A stretch of 64,000 nt of DNA from Massilia sp. CFBP 13721 (GTDB taxonomy: Bacteria; Pseudomonadota; Gammaproteobacteria; Burkholderiales; Burkholderiaceae_D): assembly GCF_014842025.1 (NCBI RefSeq), contig NZ_JACYUY010000001.1, positions 62,001-126,000 on the forward strand. The letters run 5' to 3'. How positions within the stretch are numbered: position 1 is the stretch's first letter; each line of letters begins with the position of its first letter. The translations under genes and the position numbers were made by a program. Below, in pieces: positions 1-8,965 of this stretch. Below the pieces are notes generated by a model that was given only the letters and a program-made list of their open reading frames with translations, was not told the origin of the DNA and ran no database searches.

Positions 1-418
1 TGCGCAGCAGTTCCTGGCCGGCCTTGACGTACTGGAAGTCCCTGACCAGCACTTCGGTCACGTAGCCATTGACCTGGGGCGCCAGCACGGTGATCGCGCC
101 GCGCACGTAGGCGTTGTCGGTACTCACGCGCGTGCTGTTGAAGGGACCGAGGCGCCAGGCCCACAGGATGAGGGCGATGCCGACGGCGGCGATGACGACC
201 ATGATGCCGATCGAGGCGGGCGTCGCCTTGATCTTCTTCGGTGGCGGCGCGGGCTGGGCCGGCTGTGCCGCGGGAGCCGGCTGCGCTGGCTGTGCCGCCT
301 GAGCGGGTGGCGCGGCCAATGCAGCCGGCGGCGTGCCGTCGTCCGCGTCGCCGGGGGCGGGCGGATTCGCTTCGAGGTCCGCGGTTTCGTCGGGAGTAGG
401 TGGTCGTGGAGCGTTCAT
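1..418 (-). CDS. HlyD/EmrA-type membrane fusion protein, partial (C-terminus outside window)
   Basis: Periplasmic adaptor of a tripartite drug efflux pump, linking the inner-membrane MFS pump to an outer-membrane channel. Only the first 139 codons are in the window. Residues 1-63 are a Pro/Ala/Gln-rich cytoplasmic tail that ends in Lys residues. One membrane segment follows at about 71-89. Then comes STDNAYVRG (about 99-107) and a lipoyl-like half (about 110-139), the usual start of EmrA/HlyD periplasmic domains. The ATG lies 6 bp after the stop of the MFS pump gene, so the two are one transcript with the TetR gene at the head. Pump and adaptor together resemble EmrB/EmrA. The substrate cannot be told from sequence. 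Confidence 0.88.
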   Translation of the reverse strand, partial: MNAPRPPTPDETADLEANPPAPGDADDGTPPAALAAPPAQAAQPAQPAPAAQPAQPAPPPKKIKATPASIGIMVVIAAVGIALILWAWRLGPFNSTRVSTDNAYVRGAITVLAPQVNGYVTEVLVRDFQYVKAGQELLR

Positions 419-424
419 ACGGAT

Positions 425-2104
425 TCAAGCCTTATTGACTGCGGTGGCGACTGGTGCTGCTGGGGTGGGACTGAGTGCGGCGGCTGCGCGCCGGTCGCGC
501 AGCGCGGCGCGCACCGCCACGAACAGCGACCAGAACAGGAACAGCAGGGCCAGCACACCGGAGAGGGCAAAGACGTCGTTAAAGGCGCGCACGTTCGCTT
601 CGCGCCGCGTGATCTGGGCCAGCAGGCTCGCTCCCTGCGCCGCGCGCAGGACCGGGTCGGCGATAGTGCCGCGGTAGATCCCGGCTTGCAGCTGCAGGCG
701 CTGGGCGACGAGCGGATCGGCGGGGTTCAGTTGCGAGACCAGGTCGGTGGAATACACTTGTTCGCGGTGCAGCTGATAGGTGCTGAGCAGGGCCGAGCCG
801 GTCATCGCCCCGAGCGTCTGCGTCATCGACAGCACCACCGTGAAGGTAATCACGTAGTTCGCGCCGAATTTCAGGGCCTGGGTGATCCCCAGCAGCACCA
901 GCGGCCCGAGGAACATGCCGCCGCCGACGGCGACCAGGAACTGGCTGAAATAAAAGTCCTGCGGCCGGTCCAGGCTGGTGCGGCCGTAGTCGATGGCGGC
1001 GGCCACGCCGAACAGGACGATGGCGACGATGATCTGCGGGATCAGCGTCTTCGGGCTGAACGTGATCGAGCTGGCGGCGATGCCGCACACGGTGCCGACC
1101 AGGATCACGGCGAACAGCGGCTGCATCTGGTCCGGGCCCATGCCGAGCGCGCGCAGGAAGCCAACCGCGCCGAAGGTCTGCTCGGAAGTGAGGAAGCGGA
1201 TCAGGAAGGCGCCGACGATAAAGCGCAGCATGGTCGGCGTGGCCAGCCAGCGGGTCTGGATCAGCGGGTTCTCGCGGTGGTGTTCGAGGTAGAGGGCGGC
1301 GCCGAGCAGGACCAGGGCGCCGATCAGCAGCCAGGCCAGCCAGGGCTCGTCGAACCACCACTGCGAATAGCCCTGGGCCAGCACGGCCACCAGCATCGCG
1401 GCGCCCGGCGCCATCAGGGCAAAAGTAATGAAGTCGCGCTGTTCGAACACCTTGATGTGCATGCCGGGCGGGAGTTTCAGCATCACCACCGCCGCCAGCG
1501 AACACAGCGCCAGGCCGGCCTCGAACAGGTACAGGTTGTGCCACTGGCCATAGACCAGCAGCGTGGGCGAGAGCAGCCAGGCCAGCGGCGTGGCCAGCTG
1601 CGGGATGCCGACCCCGAGCACCACCATTTTGCCGGTGTAGGCGCGCGGCGCGGCCTGCAGCATGTAGAGCATCGACAGCGTGGTGGCCGCGGCGCCGGCA
1701 AAGCCACTCACCGCGCGCACCGCGACCGCCATGCCGAAGCCACCGACGAGGAGATGCAGCACGGTGACGGCGGCGTACAGCGCCAGCCCGATCTCGGCGA
1801 ACAGGCGCATCCCGTACTGCTGGCGGAATTTGAATACCAGCAGGTTGACCGTGATGTTGACCATCACGTAGGCGGCCGGCAGCCAGGTTGCTTCCGAGGG
1901 CGTCAGGCCGAGCTGGCCCTGGATGGTGGGCAGGTTGGCCGAGACCAGCGCGTTGCCCAGGCCGCCGGTGATGCCGACCAGCAGCGCCACCAGCGCGTAC
2001 GCCAGGCGCACGGCCGGCGTATGGTAGGGCATCGAGGGCGAACCAGGCAGGCCTGGCTTTTCGTGTTCTTCCCAGTCCGGTGTCGGTTTCAGCAGCTGGA
2101 CCAC
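425..2104 (-). CDS. DHA2-family MFS multidrug efflux pump (EmrB-like)
   Basis: Inner-membrane proton-driven drug exporter of 559 residues, the length expected for 14-helix DHA2 pumps. Hydrophobic segments are spread over the whole protein. The first is at about 33-55 with the ALVSANLPTIQGQLG loop typical of EmrB-type pumps, and the chain ends in a charged Ala-rich tail. I keep the GTG start: the TetR stop TAA abuts it directly, and a GGGAG/GGGG purine run lies about 10-12 bases upstream. An internal ATG at codon 25 lacks a clear ribosome site. The adaptor gene follows after 6 bp. Regulation is probably by the TetR protein encoded just upstream. Confidence 0.9.
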   Translation of the reverse strand: MVQLLKPTPDWEEHEKPGLPGSPSMPYHTPAVRLAYALVALLVGITGGLGNALVSANLPTIQGQLGLTPSEATWLPAAYVMVNITVNLLVFKFRQQYGMRLFAEIGLALYAAVTVLHLLVGGFGMAVAVRAVSGFAGAAATTLSMLYMLQAAPRAYTGKMVVLGVGIPQLATPLAWLLSPTLLVYGQWHNLYLFEAGLALCSLAAVVMLKLPPGMHIKVFEQRDFITFALMAPGAAMLVAVLAQGYSQWWFDEPWLAWLLIGALVLLGAALYLEHHRENPLIQTRWLATPTMLRFIVGAFLIRFLTSEQTFGAVGFLRALGMGPDQMQPLFAVILVGTVCGIAASSITFSPKTLIPQIIVAIVLFGVAAAIDYGRTSLDRPQDFYFSQFLVAVGGGMFLGPLVLLGITQALKFGANYVITFTVVLSMTQTLGAMTGSALLSTYQLHREQVYSTDLVSQLNPADPLVAQRLQLQAGIYRGTIADPVLRAAQGASLLAQITRREANVRAFNDVFALSGVLALLFLFWSLFVAVRAALRDRRAAAALSPTPAAPVATAVNKA

Positions 2105-2653
2105 TTATCGACCCCGCTCCCTTGTTGCCAGGCCGCCATGCAACAGGTCGAGCGCGCGCCGTACCAGTGTGCGGCGCTGGGCCGGCGTCGCTCCGCGCAA
2201 TGCGGCGCCGAGCATGCCGCAGACCAGCACCAGGTCGGCCGGGCGCAGGTCGGCGCGGCAGGTGTTACGGGCCAGCGCCGCGGCGAGCGGCGCCCGGAAC
2301 AGCCGCGCCAGCCGTTCGCGCGCGCTCTTCGCCGCCGGATGCCCGGGCTCGAGCGCGCGCCAGTAGTCGGCCAGTGCCGGCGCGCCCACCAGGTCGAGGC
2401 CGACCTGCTCGACCAGCGCGAACAGGTCCTGGCCCTTGGCCGCCCTTTCCAGGCCGGCGAGGGTGCGTTCGAACAGCGCCTCGACCAGCGCCGCGCGGTC
2501 GGGAAAATTGCGGTACAGCGTGGCGCGCCCGACGCCGGCGCGCGTCACCACCAGGTCGAGCGGGGCCGTGATGCCGCGTTCGGCGAAGACGGCATCGGCG
2601 GCATCGAGGATCTGGTCGCGCCGCAGCGCGGCGTCGGAGCGCAATAGGGTCAT
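2105..2653 (-). CDS. TetR/AcrR-family transcriptional regulator of the efflux operon
   Basis: DNA-binding repressor of 182 residues. The N-terminal helix-turn-helix runs from about residue 8 to 50: RRDQILDAADAVFAERG, then a recognition helix ending GRATLYRNFPDRAALVEA. The rest is a divergent ligand-binding domain. The open frame extends to 2719, but the ATG at 2653 gives the usual TetR length and puts a GGACA-N4-TGTCC palindrome (2660-2673) just upstream. It is the first gene of a minus-strand operon with the MFS pump and the HlyD adaptor, so it most likely represses them and itself. The start codon is uncertain: ATG codons at 2719 and 2689 are also in frame. Confidence 0.85.
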   Translation of the reverse strand: MTLLRSDAALRRDQILDAADAVFAERGITAPLDLVVTRAGVGRATLYRNFPDRAALVEALFERTLAGLERAAKGQDLFALVEQVGLDLVGAPALADYWRALEPGHPAAKSARERLARLFRAPLAAALARNTCRADLRPADLVLVCGMLGAALRGATPAQRRTLVRRALDLLHGGLATRERGR

Positions 2654-2659
2654 GGTTGT

Positions 2660-2673
2660 GGACACCGTTGTCC
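2660..2673. promoter_or_regulatory. Candidate TetR operator
   Basis: GGACACCGTTGTCC is an inverted repeat with GGACA/TGTCC half-sites and a 4-bp centre. It lies 7 bp upstream of the preferred start of the TetR gene. A position overlapping the regulator's own promoter is usual for this family. Binding is inferred. Confidence 0.35.
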
Positions 2674-2772
2674 GGTTGGTTTGAACCATGATACTGCGAT
2701 GCGCCACGAGCGAGCGCACGGACGGGGAAGGGAGCGATTGATCAGCGTCGCCGGTGCATGGATACGTGCGTA

Positions 2773-2815
2773 ACGCGTGGACTCAGGAGCGGATCGCCGC
2801 CCGGCCCACCCTACG
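2773..2815. repeat. Partial copy of the GTAGGGTGG intergenic repeat (right arm only)
   Basis: Begins with CGCGTGGACTCAGGAGCG and ends with CGCCGCCCGGCCCACCCTAC. This matches the right arm of the full copies near 17.9, 33.5 and 51.95 kb. No clear left GTAGGGTGG arm is present. The gap from 2720 to 2917 holds nothing else I can identify. Confidence 0.6.
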
Positions 2816-2917
2816 GATTTCGTATGATCTCGCCGCTAGCGCCACCCCTAGGATGGGCACTCGTGCCCATGCGGATCAAGAAGACCGATAACCGCCCACG
2901 CAACAGCGCCACCAACG

Positions 2918-4264
2918 TCAGCGCGCCAAATGCCGCTGCCGCAAAGCATACCCCACACACAACACCAGCAGCCACACCGGAATCAGGTACACCGACACCC
3001 GCAACCCCGGCGTCATGTACATCACCACCGTGATCCCCGCCAGGAAGGCGAGGCACAGCCAGTTCGACAGCGGATGCAGGAGGCTCGGAAACTGCGTAGG
3101 CGCCCCGGCCCGGGCCTTGCGAAAGCGCAGGTGCACGATCGAGATCGTGGCCCAGTTGATGATCAGGCCCGACACCGCCAGCCCCATCATCATTCCGAAC
3201 GCCTCGCGCGGCAGGAAATAGTTGACCGCGATGCAGGCGGCCGTCACCAGCGAGGACACGCCCAGCGCCGCCAGCGGTACGCCGCTGCTGGTGACGTTCA
3301 TCAGGAAGCGCGGCGCGTTGCCCTGCGCGGCCAGGCCGTACAGCATGCGCGTGTTGGCGTAGACGCCGCTGTTGTAGACCGATAGCGCGGCGGTCAGCAC
3401 GACGATGTTCAATACCGTGGCGACAGCCGGGCTGTCGAGCGCCGCGAAGATCAGCACGAAGGGGCTGCCGCCGCTGGCCACTTTCTGCCACGGGAACAGC
3501 GACAGCAGGACGAACAGGGCGCCGATATAAAAGATCAGCACGCGCCACAGCGCCTGGTTGGTGGCGCGCGGGATCGAGCGCGCCGGGTCGTCGGCTTCGG
3601 CCGCGGTGATGCCGATCAGTTCCAGCCCGCCGAAGGAAAACATGATCACGGCCATCGCCATCACCATCCCGCCGATGCCGTTCGGGAAGAAGCCGCCGTG
3701 TTGCCACAGGTTGGCCACGCCCGCGTCCGGCCCGGCCATGCCGGAGACGAGCAGGTAGCCGCCGAACAGGATCATGCCGATCACGGCCACCACCTTGATC
3801 ACCGCGAACCAGAATTCGAGCTCGCCGAAAGCCTTGACGTTGAGCAGGCTGAAGGAATTGATGATGACGAAAAAGACCAGCGCCGAGACCCAGGTCGGCA
3901 CCTCGGGGAACCAGTATTGGACGTAAATGCCGGCACCCGACAGTTCTGCCATCGTCACCAGGATGTACATAACCCAGTAATTCCAGCCGGCGATGTAGCC
4001 CGCCATGTGGCCGCCGTATTTGTCGGCGAAATAGCTGACCGAGCCGGCGACCGGTTCCTCGACCACCAGTTCGGCCAGTTGGCGCATGATCAGGAAGGCG
4101 ACCACGCCGGCGATGCCGTAGCCGAGCAGCACCGCCGGCCCGGCCATCTGGATGGTTTGCGCAATGCCGAGGAAAAGCCCGGTGCCGATGGCGCCGCCGA
4201 GGGCGATCAGCTGGATGTGCCGGCTCTTGAGGCCGCGATGGAGTTGTTGCGTCGGTTCTGACAT
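2918..4264 (-). CDS. aroP: Aromatic amino acid permease (AroP-like, APC superfamily)
   Basis: Inner-membrane proton symporter for aromatic amino acids, 448 residues with about 12 membrane segments. The N-terminus RGLKSRHIQLIALGGAIGTG matches the AroP/PheP/ProY group. Later blocks (SGWNYW-like AGWNYWVMY, MFSFGGLELIGITAAEADDP, NIVVLTAALSVYNSGVY) look most like E. coli AroP from memory. The frame is open to 4354, but the ATG at 4264 gives a normal N-terminus. It stands alone, with a repeat copy upstream. Tyrosine and phenylalanine breakdown genes (hppD, hmgA) lie 8-13 kb away, which fits uptake of their substrate. Exact specificity within the family is an inference. Confidence 0.85.
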   Translation of the reverse strand: MSEPTQQLHRGLKSRHIQLIALGGAIGTGLFLGIAQTIQMAGPAVLLGYGIAGVVAFLIMRQLAELVVEEPVAGSVSYFADKYGGHMAGYIAGWNYWVMYILVTMAELSGAGIYVQYWFPEVPTWVSALVFFVIINSFSLLNVKAFGELEFWFAVIKVVAVIGMILFGGYLLVSGMAGPDAGVANLWQHGGFFPNGIGGMVMAMAVIMFSFGGLELIGITAAEADDPARSIPRATNQALWRVLIFYIGALFVLLSLFPWQKVASGGSPFVLIFAALDSPAVATVLNIVVLTAALSVYNSGVYANTRMLYGLAAQGNAPRFLMNVTSSGVPLAALGVSSLVTAACIAVNYFLPREAFGMMMGLAVSGLIINWATISIVHLRFRKARAGAPTQFPSLLHPLSNWLCLAFLAGITVVMYMTPGLRVSVYLIPVWLLVLCVGYALRQRHLAR

Positions 4265-4357
4265 TGCCGCTGCCCGGTGTGCAAAAGTCAATGATTCTAA
4301 TGCATCCGGGCAAAGCAAGGGAATGGAATGTCCGTATGCCGGTGGCTGCGGCATGCG

Positions 4358-4474
4358 GTAGGGTGGGCGCCCCCGGGCCGACGCGTAAACGTCGCAATGC
4401 GTTGGCTTCGTTTTACGAAAGACCCTGCCAACACGGTGCTGGCTTCACGCGTGGGCACAGGGCGCCCACCCTAC
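4358..4474. repeat. GTAGGGTGG intergenic repeat copy
   Basis: Starts GTAGGGTGGGCGCCC and ends GGGCGCCCACCCTAC, giving near-perfect 15-bp inverted ends around a 90-bp centre. The centre contains ACGCGTAAACGTCGCA, also seen in the copy at 42,675. It lies between aroP (upstream side) and the 3' end of the YeeE/YedE gene. Confidence 0.8.
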
Positions 4475-4480
4475 GAACCG

Positions 4481-4909
4481 TCATGCCGCGCGGCGCGACC
4501 CGATCCGCTCGAACAGCGCGAACAGCCCCATCCCCGCCACCATCGCCGCCACGAACAACAGCGGTGCGAGCAGTCCGGTGCCAAGCGAGGCCAGCGCCGG
4601 CCCCGGGCAGAAGCCGGCCAGGCCCCAGCCGACGCCAAAGATTACGCTGCCCAGCGCCAGGCGGCGGTCGATCGCGCCGCCCGCGGGCAGGCGCATTGGC
4701 GCTCCCAGCAGCGCCGTGCGGCGCGACCGCGCCAGGCGAAAGCCCATCGCGGCAACCACGGTGGCGCCGCCCATCGTGCACAGCAGCGACGGGTCCCAGG
4801 CGCCGGCCAGGTCGAGAAAGGCGAGCACCTTGCCCGGATCGGTGAGTCCGGACAGGATCAAGCCGATCCCGAACAGCAGGCCGATGGCAAAGGCGGCGGC
4901 GAGAACCAT
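4481..4909 (-). CDS. YeeE/YedE-type half transporter (DUF6691)
   Basis: Small inner-membrane protein of 142 residues with about four membrane segments. It has two [24 protein letters not shown] and [16 protein letters not shown] blocks. The Cys in GFCPGP corresponds to the conserved Cys of YeeE/YedE (TsuA-like) thiosulfate or sulfur transporters. It is the second half of a split pair with the gene at 4919-5350. The start lies 9 bp after that gene's stop, with GAGG of its ribosome site overlapping the stop region. A split YeeE/YedE pair is usual in proteobacteria. Cargo is probably a reduced sulfur compound, by family knowledge only. Confidence 0.85.
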   Translation of the reverse strand: MVLAAAFAIGLLFGIGLILSGLTDPGKVLAFLDLAGAWDPSLLCTMGGATVVAAMGFRLARSRRTALLGAPMRLPAGGAIDRRLALGSVIFGVGWGLAGFCPGPALASLGTGLLAPLLFVAAMVAGMGLFALFERIGSRRAA

Positions 4910-4918
4910 GACATGTCC

Positions 4919-5350
4919 TCAGCCGCCTGCATGGCGCATCAGGTACACGGTGACGAAGCCGACCGCGACGAACGCGCAGGTGGCCACGATCGAACGCGGC
5001 GACAGCCGCGCCATCCCGCACACGCCATGGCCGCTGGTGCAGCCGCTACCATAGCGGGTGCCGATGCCGACCAGCAGGCCGGCTGCGACCAGCATGCCGT
5101 GGCCGACCTCGATGTGCAGCACCGGCAGCGGCCGCACGGCCGACCAGGCCAGCGGCGCGAGCATGAGGCCGAGCAGGAACAGTGCGCGCCAGGCGGCGTC
5201 GCCGCGGCTGGGCGGCAGCAGCCCGCCAAGGATGCCGCTGATGCCGGCGACGCGGCCGTTGAACAGGATCAGCAGCGCGGCGGCGAGGCCGATCAGCATG
5301 CCCCCAAACAGCGCGGTCCAGGGCGTGAAATGGATCCAGTCGATGGTCAT
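4919..5350 (-). CDS. YeeE/YedE-family half transporter with GCTSGHG motif
   Basis: Inner-membrane protein of 143 residues with about four membrane segments. The motif [13 protein letters not shown] (about 98-110) carries the signature Cys of YeeE/YedE sulfur transporters and is preceded by VGIGTR. The ATG at 5350 has a strong GAGGAGG ribosome site 6 bases upstream, so the longer open frame to 5566 is not used. It sits 49 bp after the TlpA-like gene and 9 bp before its partner half, forming a three-gene minus-strand unit for sulfur compound uptake and thiol chemistry. Confidence 0.87.
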   Translation of the reverse strand: MTIDWIHFTPWTALFGGMLIGLAAALLILFNGRVAGISGILGGLLPPSRGDAAWRALFLLGLMLAPLAWSAVRPLPVLHIEVGHGMLVAAGLLVGIGTRYGSGCTSGHGVCGMARLSPRSIVATCAFVAVGFVTVYLMRHAGG

Positions 5351-5399
5351 GAATGCCTCCTCGCTGTTTGACCGCGCGCGCGGCCCGAGGTGCGGCCTT

Positions 5400-6212
5400 T
5401 CAGTGTGCGGCGCGCAGCCGCGCCACCTGCTCGTCCACGGCCGCGCGCGACAGCTCGCCCATGTGGCGTCCCGCCAGCATGCCATGGCGGTCGTAGAACA
5501 GGGTAGTCGGATAGCCGACAGCGTCCATCGCCCGTGCCGCCGCGCGCGTCCGGTCGAGCAGGACATTCTGCGGCGCCAGGCCGGCGTCGCTCAGATAGCG
5601 CTGGACGGTGGCGGCATCCTCGCCCGTGTTCACGAAGACAAAGGCGACGTCCGGGTTGGCCACCTGCGCCGCGACCAAGGCCGGCATCTCTCTCCGGCAG
5701 GGTGGGCACCAGGTCGCCCACAGGTTGACGACCAGCGGGTGCCCCTTGAACCCGTCCAGCGCCACCGCGCCGCCGTCGAGCTGCTGCAGGGTGAGGGCGG
5801 GCAGGGGAACGTTGGCCGGCTGGCCGGCATGGATGGCGAGCGTGGCGCCGCCTCAGACCAGCAGGCCGGCCAATGCCGAGGTGACAAGGGAACGCCGCAA
5901 CCCCGGGTGGCGCCGTAGCTGCTCGAGCCCGACCGCGCAGGCCGCCAGCAGGCCGGCCGTGGCGACGAAGCCGCCGTCGCGGATGTCGAGCATGGACAGC
6001 GGCGCCGCGGCATAGGTATCCCAGTGCTTGAGCACGAAGGCGGCGCGCGCGGCGAGGAAGCCCCACAGCGTCATCTGCCACAGCGCGTTGGAGGCATCGA
6101 CGCCGCGCCGCCGCTGCCACAGCCAGGCGACGCCGTTCGCGCCCAGCAGCGCGGCGAGGGGCGCCAGCACGCGCAGCGGCAGGACCAGCGGTCCAAAATT
6201 AATGGCATCCAT
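5400..6212 (-). pseudogene. TlpA-like membrane thiol-disulfide reductase, split by an in-frame TGA
   Basis: Reads as one 270-residue protein: an N-terminal membrane domain of about four helices (codons 1-119) and a TlpA/thioredoxin domain with WATWCPPC (Cys at codons 169 and 172) and a cis-Pro YPTT. A TGA at 5853-5855 (codon 120) splits it. The codons after the stop continue in the same frame as a plausible linker (GGATLAIHAGQPANVPLPAL) straight into the thioredoxin fold. A single TGG-to-TGA change would explain it. The 3' half has only a GTG at 5765, inside the fold, as a possible restart. It heads the YeeE/YedE operon. Alternatives are a sequencing error or two separate proteins. Confidence 0.7.
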
Positions 6213-6278
6213 GTCGAGTTACCCTGTCGGCGAATCCGCCGTAGAGCGGGAGATTAGCTCAACAATATTAATGCGAGA

Positions 6279-7628
6279 TCAAGCGTCGCCCCGGACCCCA
6301 TCCTCTTCATGTTCAGTCGGCGGCGCCGGCGGCACGTGGGTCACCAGCAGCTGGTCGATGCGGTTGCCGTCCATGTCCATCACCTCGAAGCAGTAGTCGC
6401 CCCAGTGCGTGGTTTCGGCGATCTTCGGGATGTAGCCGAGCTGGTAGAGCATGAAGCCGGCCAGCGTGTGGTAGGCGCCGGCTTCCTCGCCCGGAAAGCG
6501 CAGGGTGGTACCCATCACGTCGCGGAAGCGCTCAAGCGCCACGCCGCCATCGAGCAGCCAGCTGCCGTCGTCGCGCTGCACGGCGTCGTTCTCGCCTTCC
6601 TCGCCGATCACCGAGACGTCGCCCACCAGCGCGCTCATCACGTCGGTGAGGGTGACCATGCCCTGGATGTCGCCGTACTCGTCGACGATGAGCGCGATCT
6701 CGGCCTTGTTCTTCTTGAACAGTTCGAGCAGGGCCATGGCGCTGACCGAGTCGGGCACGTACAGGATCTCCTGCACGGCCGCTTCGATGTCGATGGCGTC
6801 GATCGTGCGCGCGCGCACGGCTTGGGCCAGCAGGTCGCGGCAATGCACGAAGCCGATGATGCGCGAGCGGTCGCCGCGGCAGACCGGCATGCGGCTGTAC
6901 GGACTGCAGGCGATGCGCGCCAGGTTGTCTGCGCGCGGGATGTCGAGGTCGACCAGCACGAGGTCGACGCGCGGCGTCATCAGCGCTTTCAGGTGCTGGT
7001 CGTCCAGGCGCAGCGCGCGCGAGACGATGTCGTACTCGGTCTTTTCGAACACGCCGGCGTCGGTGCTCTCCTTGATCATGCCGGTGATGTCTTCCTCGGT
7101 CGGCGCCGCTTCCTTGTGGCGGCCGATGCCGAGCAGGCGCACGATCGCCTCGGTGGCGAAGGCCAGGATCTTGACGAACGGCGACATCACGGTCGAGAGC
7201 ATGCGCAGCGGCGGCGCGATCAGCGTCGCCATCGCTTCCGGATAGGCCATCGCGATGCGCTTCGGGACCAGTTCGCCGAGGATGATCGAGGCGAAGGTGA
7301 TGCAGACCACGACCAGGCCGAGCGACGCCTGGTAGGCGTAGGGCGCGAGCAGCGGGATCTGTTCCAGCTCCGGCTTCAGGTGCGCAACCAGCGAGGCTTC
7401 GCCGAAGGCGCCGTTGAAGATGCTGATCAGGGTGATGCCGACTTGGACCGTGGAGAGGAAGTTGCTCGGTTCGTCAGCCAGGTCGAGTGCGGCACGCGCG
7501 CCGCGGCTGCCCTCGATGGCGGACTTCTCCAGCCGCATCCGTTTGGCCGAGACCAGCGCCAGTTCCGACATCGCGAATACGCCGTTGAGCAGGATCAGGA
7601 AGAGGATGATCAGGATGTCGGTCAGCAT
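6279..7628 (-). CDS. CorC/HlyC-family membrane protein (DUF21 + CBS pair + CorC_HlyC)
   Basis: Inner-membrane protein of 449 residues, often annotated as hemolysin family or YtfL/YfjD-like. Some members act in magnesium or cobalt export. The DUF21 domain (about 1-190) has an N-terminal helix and the ILGELVPKRIAM block. Two CBS motifs follow (about 210-335, including MTPRVDLVLVD and IVDEYGDIQGMVTLTDVMSALVG), then a C-terminal CorC_HlyC domain (about 350-430). It is transcribed alone; no clear Shine-Dalgarno precedes the ATG. Substrate cannot be fixed from sequence. Confidence 0.9.
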   Translation of the reverse strand: MLTDILIILFLILLNGVFAMSELALVSAKRMRLEKSAIEGSRGARAALDLADEPSNFLSTVQVGITLISIFNGAFGEASLVAHLKPELEQIPLLAPYAYQASLGLVVVCITFASIILGELVPKRIAMAYPEAMATLIAPPLRMLSTVMSPFVKILAFATEAIVRLLGIGRHKEAAPTEEDITGMIKESTDAGVFEKTEYDIVSRALRLDDQHLKALMTPRVDLVLVDLDIPRADNLARIACSPYSRMPVCRGDRSRIIGFVHCRDLLAQAVRARTIDAIDIEAAVQEILYVPDSVSAMALLELFKKNKAEIALIVDEYGDIQGMVTLTDVMSALVGDVSVIGEEGENDAVQRDDGSWLLDGGVALERFRDVMGTTLRFPGEEAGAYHTLAGFMLYQLGYIPKIAETTHWGDYCFEVMDMDGNRIDQLLVTHVPPAPPTEHEEDGVRGDA

Positions 7629-7830
7629 AAGGGAAAAGCAGTTCTCCAGCGGCTGGCCGGGCCGGTGCCGGGGCGCCGCTTGTGGGACCTGAGGGACCTG
7701 CAGCGCCTGGTTCGATAGTTAAATGCCATCATCGCACGAGCCTGCGAGCGGCCCTCGCACTGGAGACTTGCGGGCTTGTTGCCATGCACATCGGCCGAAC
7801 CGCGTAGCTTCGGGAAAGAATGCCCAGACC

Positions 7831-7892
7831 GTAGGGTGGGCGGCACACATGCCTGCGCCCCCCAACTGAGGAGGCAGAGCCGCCCACCCTAC
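7831..7892. repeat. GTAGGGTGG intergenic repeat copy overlapping an esterase stop codon
   Basis: Short 62-bp copy with ends GTAGGGTGGGCGGC and GCCGCCCACCCTAC. Its right arm supplies the TAG stop (7889-7891) of the minus-strand esterase, so the insertion sets the C-terminus of that protein. Confidence 0.8.
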
Positions 7893-8947
7893 ATGTCTGC
7901 GCATTCGTTCCCGGTACGATCGGCTACACCGACCGGCATCGGAACGCGTCCGGTCCGCGCATTCCACGCCGCGATACGCTCGCCCAGCCACGCATGCGTG
8001 CGCGCCGGCACGCTGGTCGCCAGCGGCGTCGGAAAGTGGAGGAAGCCATGCGGTGCCTCGGGCAGGAGGTGCAGCTCGACTGCAGCTGCATTGGCCACCC
8101 CGCGCCAGCGCGCCGCCATCTGCAGCGTGTCGTCGCGCAGTGGATCGCGCGCGCCGGCAAACATCAGCGCCGGCGGCATGCCGGCCAGGTCGCCGTAGAG
8201 GGGCGAGCGCGGCGCCTGCCGCCGTTGTTCGTCGTTGCAATCCGGCGTGAGCATGCGCAGCGCATCGACCATGCCGGGGCCGTCGAGCACCAGGGTCGCC
8301 GGCCCGGCCTGGCGCACGCTAGGGCTGCCGCCGAGGTCGTAGACGCCGTAGTACAGCACCGCCCCGGCAATGCGCGCCAGCAGCTGCGGCGTGCTTTTCA
8401 GCCGCAGCAGCACCGTGGCCGCCAGGTGCGCGCCGGCCGATTCGCCCAGGATGAACGCCGGCAGGCCGTCGAAGTCCGCCCGGCCGGCCCCGAGCAGCCA
8501 GCGCGCAGCGGCCAGGCAGTCGTCCATCGCCTCCTGCAGGCTGCGGTCGGCGAGGTGCGGCCGCACCAGCCGGTAGTCGACCGACACGACCGCCACCCGG
8601 CAAGCCTCGACCAGCGCCGCGTTGTGCAGGTCGTCCATGCGCGCATTGCCGATCACCCAGCCGCCGCCATGGATGTCGAGCACCACGGCGCCGACCGGGC
8701 CGGTCCCGGCCGGACGCAACACCCGCAGCGGCACATGCAGGCCGTCACAGGTGGCGACATGCCGTTCGACCCGGATGCCGCGGCGCGCCAGCCTGCGGTC
8801 GGCGCCGAGCTGGGACAGGCGCAGCAACGCCTGGCCGAGCACCGGCGTGAAGCGGTTACGCATCTTGAAGCGCGGCAGGCGTGCCAGTGTAGTGTTGAAG
8901 CGGCGGACCTGCTGCAGGGCGGTGTCGTCGATATGCAAGGTCGTCAT
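7889..8947 (-). CDS. HSL-family (family IV) alpha/beta hydrolase / esterase
   Basis: Cytoplasmic carboxylesterase or lipase-like enzyme of 352 residues. The oxyanion-hole motif HGGGW is at 93-97 and the nucleophile elbow GESAG at 168-172 (Ser170). An acid GARDPLRDD near 270 and a His in APHGF near 300 complete a Ser-Asp-His triad. The order and the HGGGW motif place it in the hormone-sensitive-lipase group. The last residues and the stop come from a repeat copy. The start is 18 bp from the stop of the HNH gene on the same strand. Substrate unknown. Confidence 0.88.
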   Translation of the reverse strand: MTTLHIDDTALQQVRRFNTTLARLPRFKMRNRFTPVLGQALLRLSQLGADRRLARRGIRVERHVATCDGLHVPLRVLRPAGTGPVGAVVLDIHGGGWVIGNARMDDLHNAALVEACRVAVVSVDYRLVRPHLADRSLQEAMDDCLAAARWLLGAGRADFDGLPAFILGESAGAHLAATVLLRLKSTPQLLARIAGAVLYYGVYDLGGSPSVRQAGPATLVLDGPGMVDALRMLTPDCNDEQRRQAPRSPLYGDLAGMPPALMFAGARDPLRDDTLQMAARWRGVANAAAVELHLLPEAPHGFLHFPTPLATSVPARTHAWLGERIAAWNARTGRVPMPVGVADRTGNECADM

Positions 8948-8965
8948 GTGTCGGTATCGTCTGCC

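Noticed and set aside
5853-5855. Selenocysteine at the TGA in the TlpA-like gene
   Set aside because: The site is in a linker, not at a catalytic Cys, and no SECIS-like hairpin follows. Nonsense change or error is simpler.
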